Below are positions 5,910 to 6,466 of a DNA stretch of 6,466 nt, one piece after another. The stretch covers positions 1 to 6,466 of the forward strand of contig CAYODE010000200.1 of the NCBI GenBank assembly GCA_964402685.1, in the 5' to 3' direction. The position numbers and the translations under genes are program-made. The DNA is from Aestuariivita sp964402685 (GTDB lineage: Bacteria; Pseudomonadota; Alphaproteobacteria; Rhodobacterales; Rhodobacteraceae). Under the pieces are notes generated by a model. That model was not told the DNA's origin. It did no database searches and saw only the letters and a program-made list of their open reading frames with translations. Within the stretch, counting starts at the first letter, position 1. The number at the start of each line of letters is the position of its first letter.

Positions 5910-6466
5910 ATGAAAATCTGGTACCAATCCTATGTCGATTACGAAAATGGGGCGTCCTATTGGGACATGCTGGGCCCCCATCTTCAGGCCGTTTCCTCTC
6001 CCGACACGCAGGTCGATATTCGTGGGATCACCCCGTTTGACAGTTATGCCCATCCGCTGATGGAGTGGCGTTGTGCACGCGAGATGATCTGCAATGCCGT
6101 ACGCGCCGAACGCGAAGGGTATGACGCGTTTATCGTTGGCCACTTTCAGGATGCGGGGCTGTACGAGGCGCGGTCCGTTGTGGACATCCCGGTGATCGGA
6201 TTGGGGGAGGCCACCATGCTCTGGTGCTGCCAAATGGGGCAACGTTTGGGCATCGTCACAATCAACCCCCGCTTTATTCCGTGGTTTCACCATCAGATTG
6301 GGAAGTACGGGCTGAAAGAACGCGTAACGGGCGTGCACTCCATGACGTTTGAACCCGGACAGATCCTTGAAGCCTATGGCGATGCGGACAAAGCCGACGA
6401 CGTGAAACGTTTGTTCGAAGAGCAAGGCCGCCCAATGATCGCCGAAGGGACGGATGTGCTGATCCC
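5910..6466 (+). CDS. Asp/Glu/hydantoin racemase-family protein (partial, 3' end outside window)
   Basis: The frame is open from the ATG at 5910 to the window edge (185 codons plus two bases). AGGGGGAG (5898-5905) lies 4 nt upstream. The opening MKIWYQSYVD, the segment GYDAFIVGHFQDAGLYEAR (70-88), IPVIGLGEATM (93-103) and LGIVTIN (113-119) match the Asp/Glu/hydantoin racemase fold, which also includes maleate isomerase and arylmalonate decarboxylase. Typical members have about 220-250 residues, so roughly the last fifth is missing. Canonical two-base racemases have a cysteine in the GCF-x-D-P-G-L motif; here it is His78 (GHFQDAGL). The second cysteine region would begin just where the window ends (GTDVLI), so it cannot be checked. 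Cys106-Cys107 in LWCCQMG are not at a canonical position. Cotranscribed with iorAB, it may racemise, isomerise or decarboxylate a precursor, but the reaction is not predictable. Confidence 0.85.
   Translation, partial: MKIWYQSYVDYENGASYWDMLGPHLQAVSSPDTQVDIRGITPFDSYAHPLMEWRCAREMICNAVRAEREGYDAFIVGHFQDAGLYEARSVVDIPVIGLGEATMLWCCQMGQRLGIVTINPRFIPWFHHQIGKYGLKERVTGVHSMTFEPGQILEAYGDADKADDVKRLFEEQGRPMIAEGTDVLI

Noticed and set aside
5682..6425. 247-codon minus-strand open frame opposite the end of iorB and the racemase-like gene
   Set aside because: The plus strand carries recognisable protein motifs throughout; the minus-strand translation is rich in Pro, Arg and His with no domain, typical of a shadow frame.
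1..6466. Mobile elements, CRISPR arrays, tRNA or rRNA genes
   Set aside because: No transposase, terminal inverted repeats, regularly spaced repeats or RNA-gene signatures were seen; nearly all of the window is accounted for by coding genes and two short promoter gaps.

Overview
The window looks like a catabolic gene cluster from an alphaproteobacterium. Moderately high G+C, the two-gene form of indolepyruvate:ferredoxin oxidoreductase with a long C-terminal extension on the beta subunit, and tightly packed genes all fit; a Rhodobacterales/Roseobacter-type host is my guess, not something the sequence proves. There are six gene bodies: a 12-codon stub of a leftward gene at the left edge, two MarR-family regulators, one D-2-hydroxyacid dehydrogenase, the iorA and iorB subunits, and the first 185 codons of an Asp/Glu/hydantoin-racemase-family protein that runs off the right edge.

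Layout. At 1-38 a leftward gene begins; it is divergent from the first MarR gene (118-585). The 79-bp gap holds a near-consensus sigma70-type promoter whose spacer and -10 box are covered by a palindrome, the usual arrangement for an autoregulated MarR gene. The first MarR gene runs into the 3' end of a leftward 2-hydroxyacid dehydrogenase (595-1530) with only 9 bp between stop codons and no visible terminator. The dehydrogenase is divergent from the second MarR gene (1664-2155). That 133-bp gap holds a second good promoter (TGGACA, 17 bp, TATAAA) flanked by a perfect 14-bp palindrome on the -35 side and an imperfect one over the -10. From this promoter MarR2, iorA (2175-4325), iorB (4322-5872) and the racemase-like gene (from 5910) read as one operon, with gaps of 19 bp, a 4-bp overlap and 37 bp.

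How the genes may work together. IorAB oxidatively decarboxylates a 2-oxo acid (classically indolepyruvate or another arylpyruvate) to an acyl-CoA, passing electrons to ferredoxin. The divergent dehydrogenase would interconvert a 2-oxo acid and the D-2-hydroxy acid, so it could feed or drain the same pool. The racemase-family protein may act on a precursor. The two MarR regulators, each beside a palindrome-bearing divergent promoter, probably sense a pathway acid or its CoA thioester. The true substrate cannot be read from the sequence.

The oddest molecular details are an Asp in place of the second cysteine of the first ferredoxin-like cluster of IorA, a His in place of the first catalytic cysteine of the racemase-like protein, and an almost identical 11/12-bp element in both promoters. 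No RNA genes, mobile elements, CRISPR arrays or convincing rho-independent terminators were seen.
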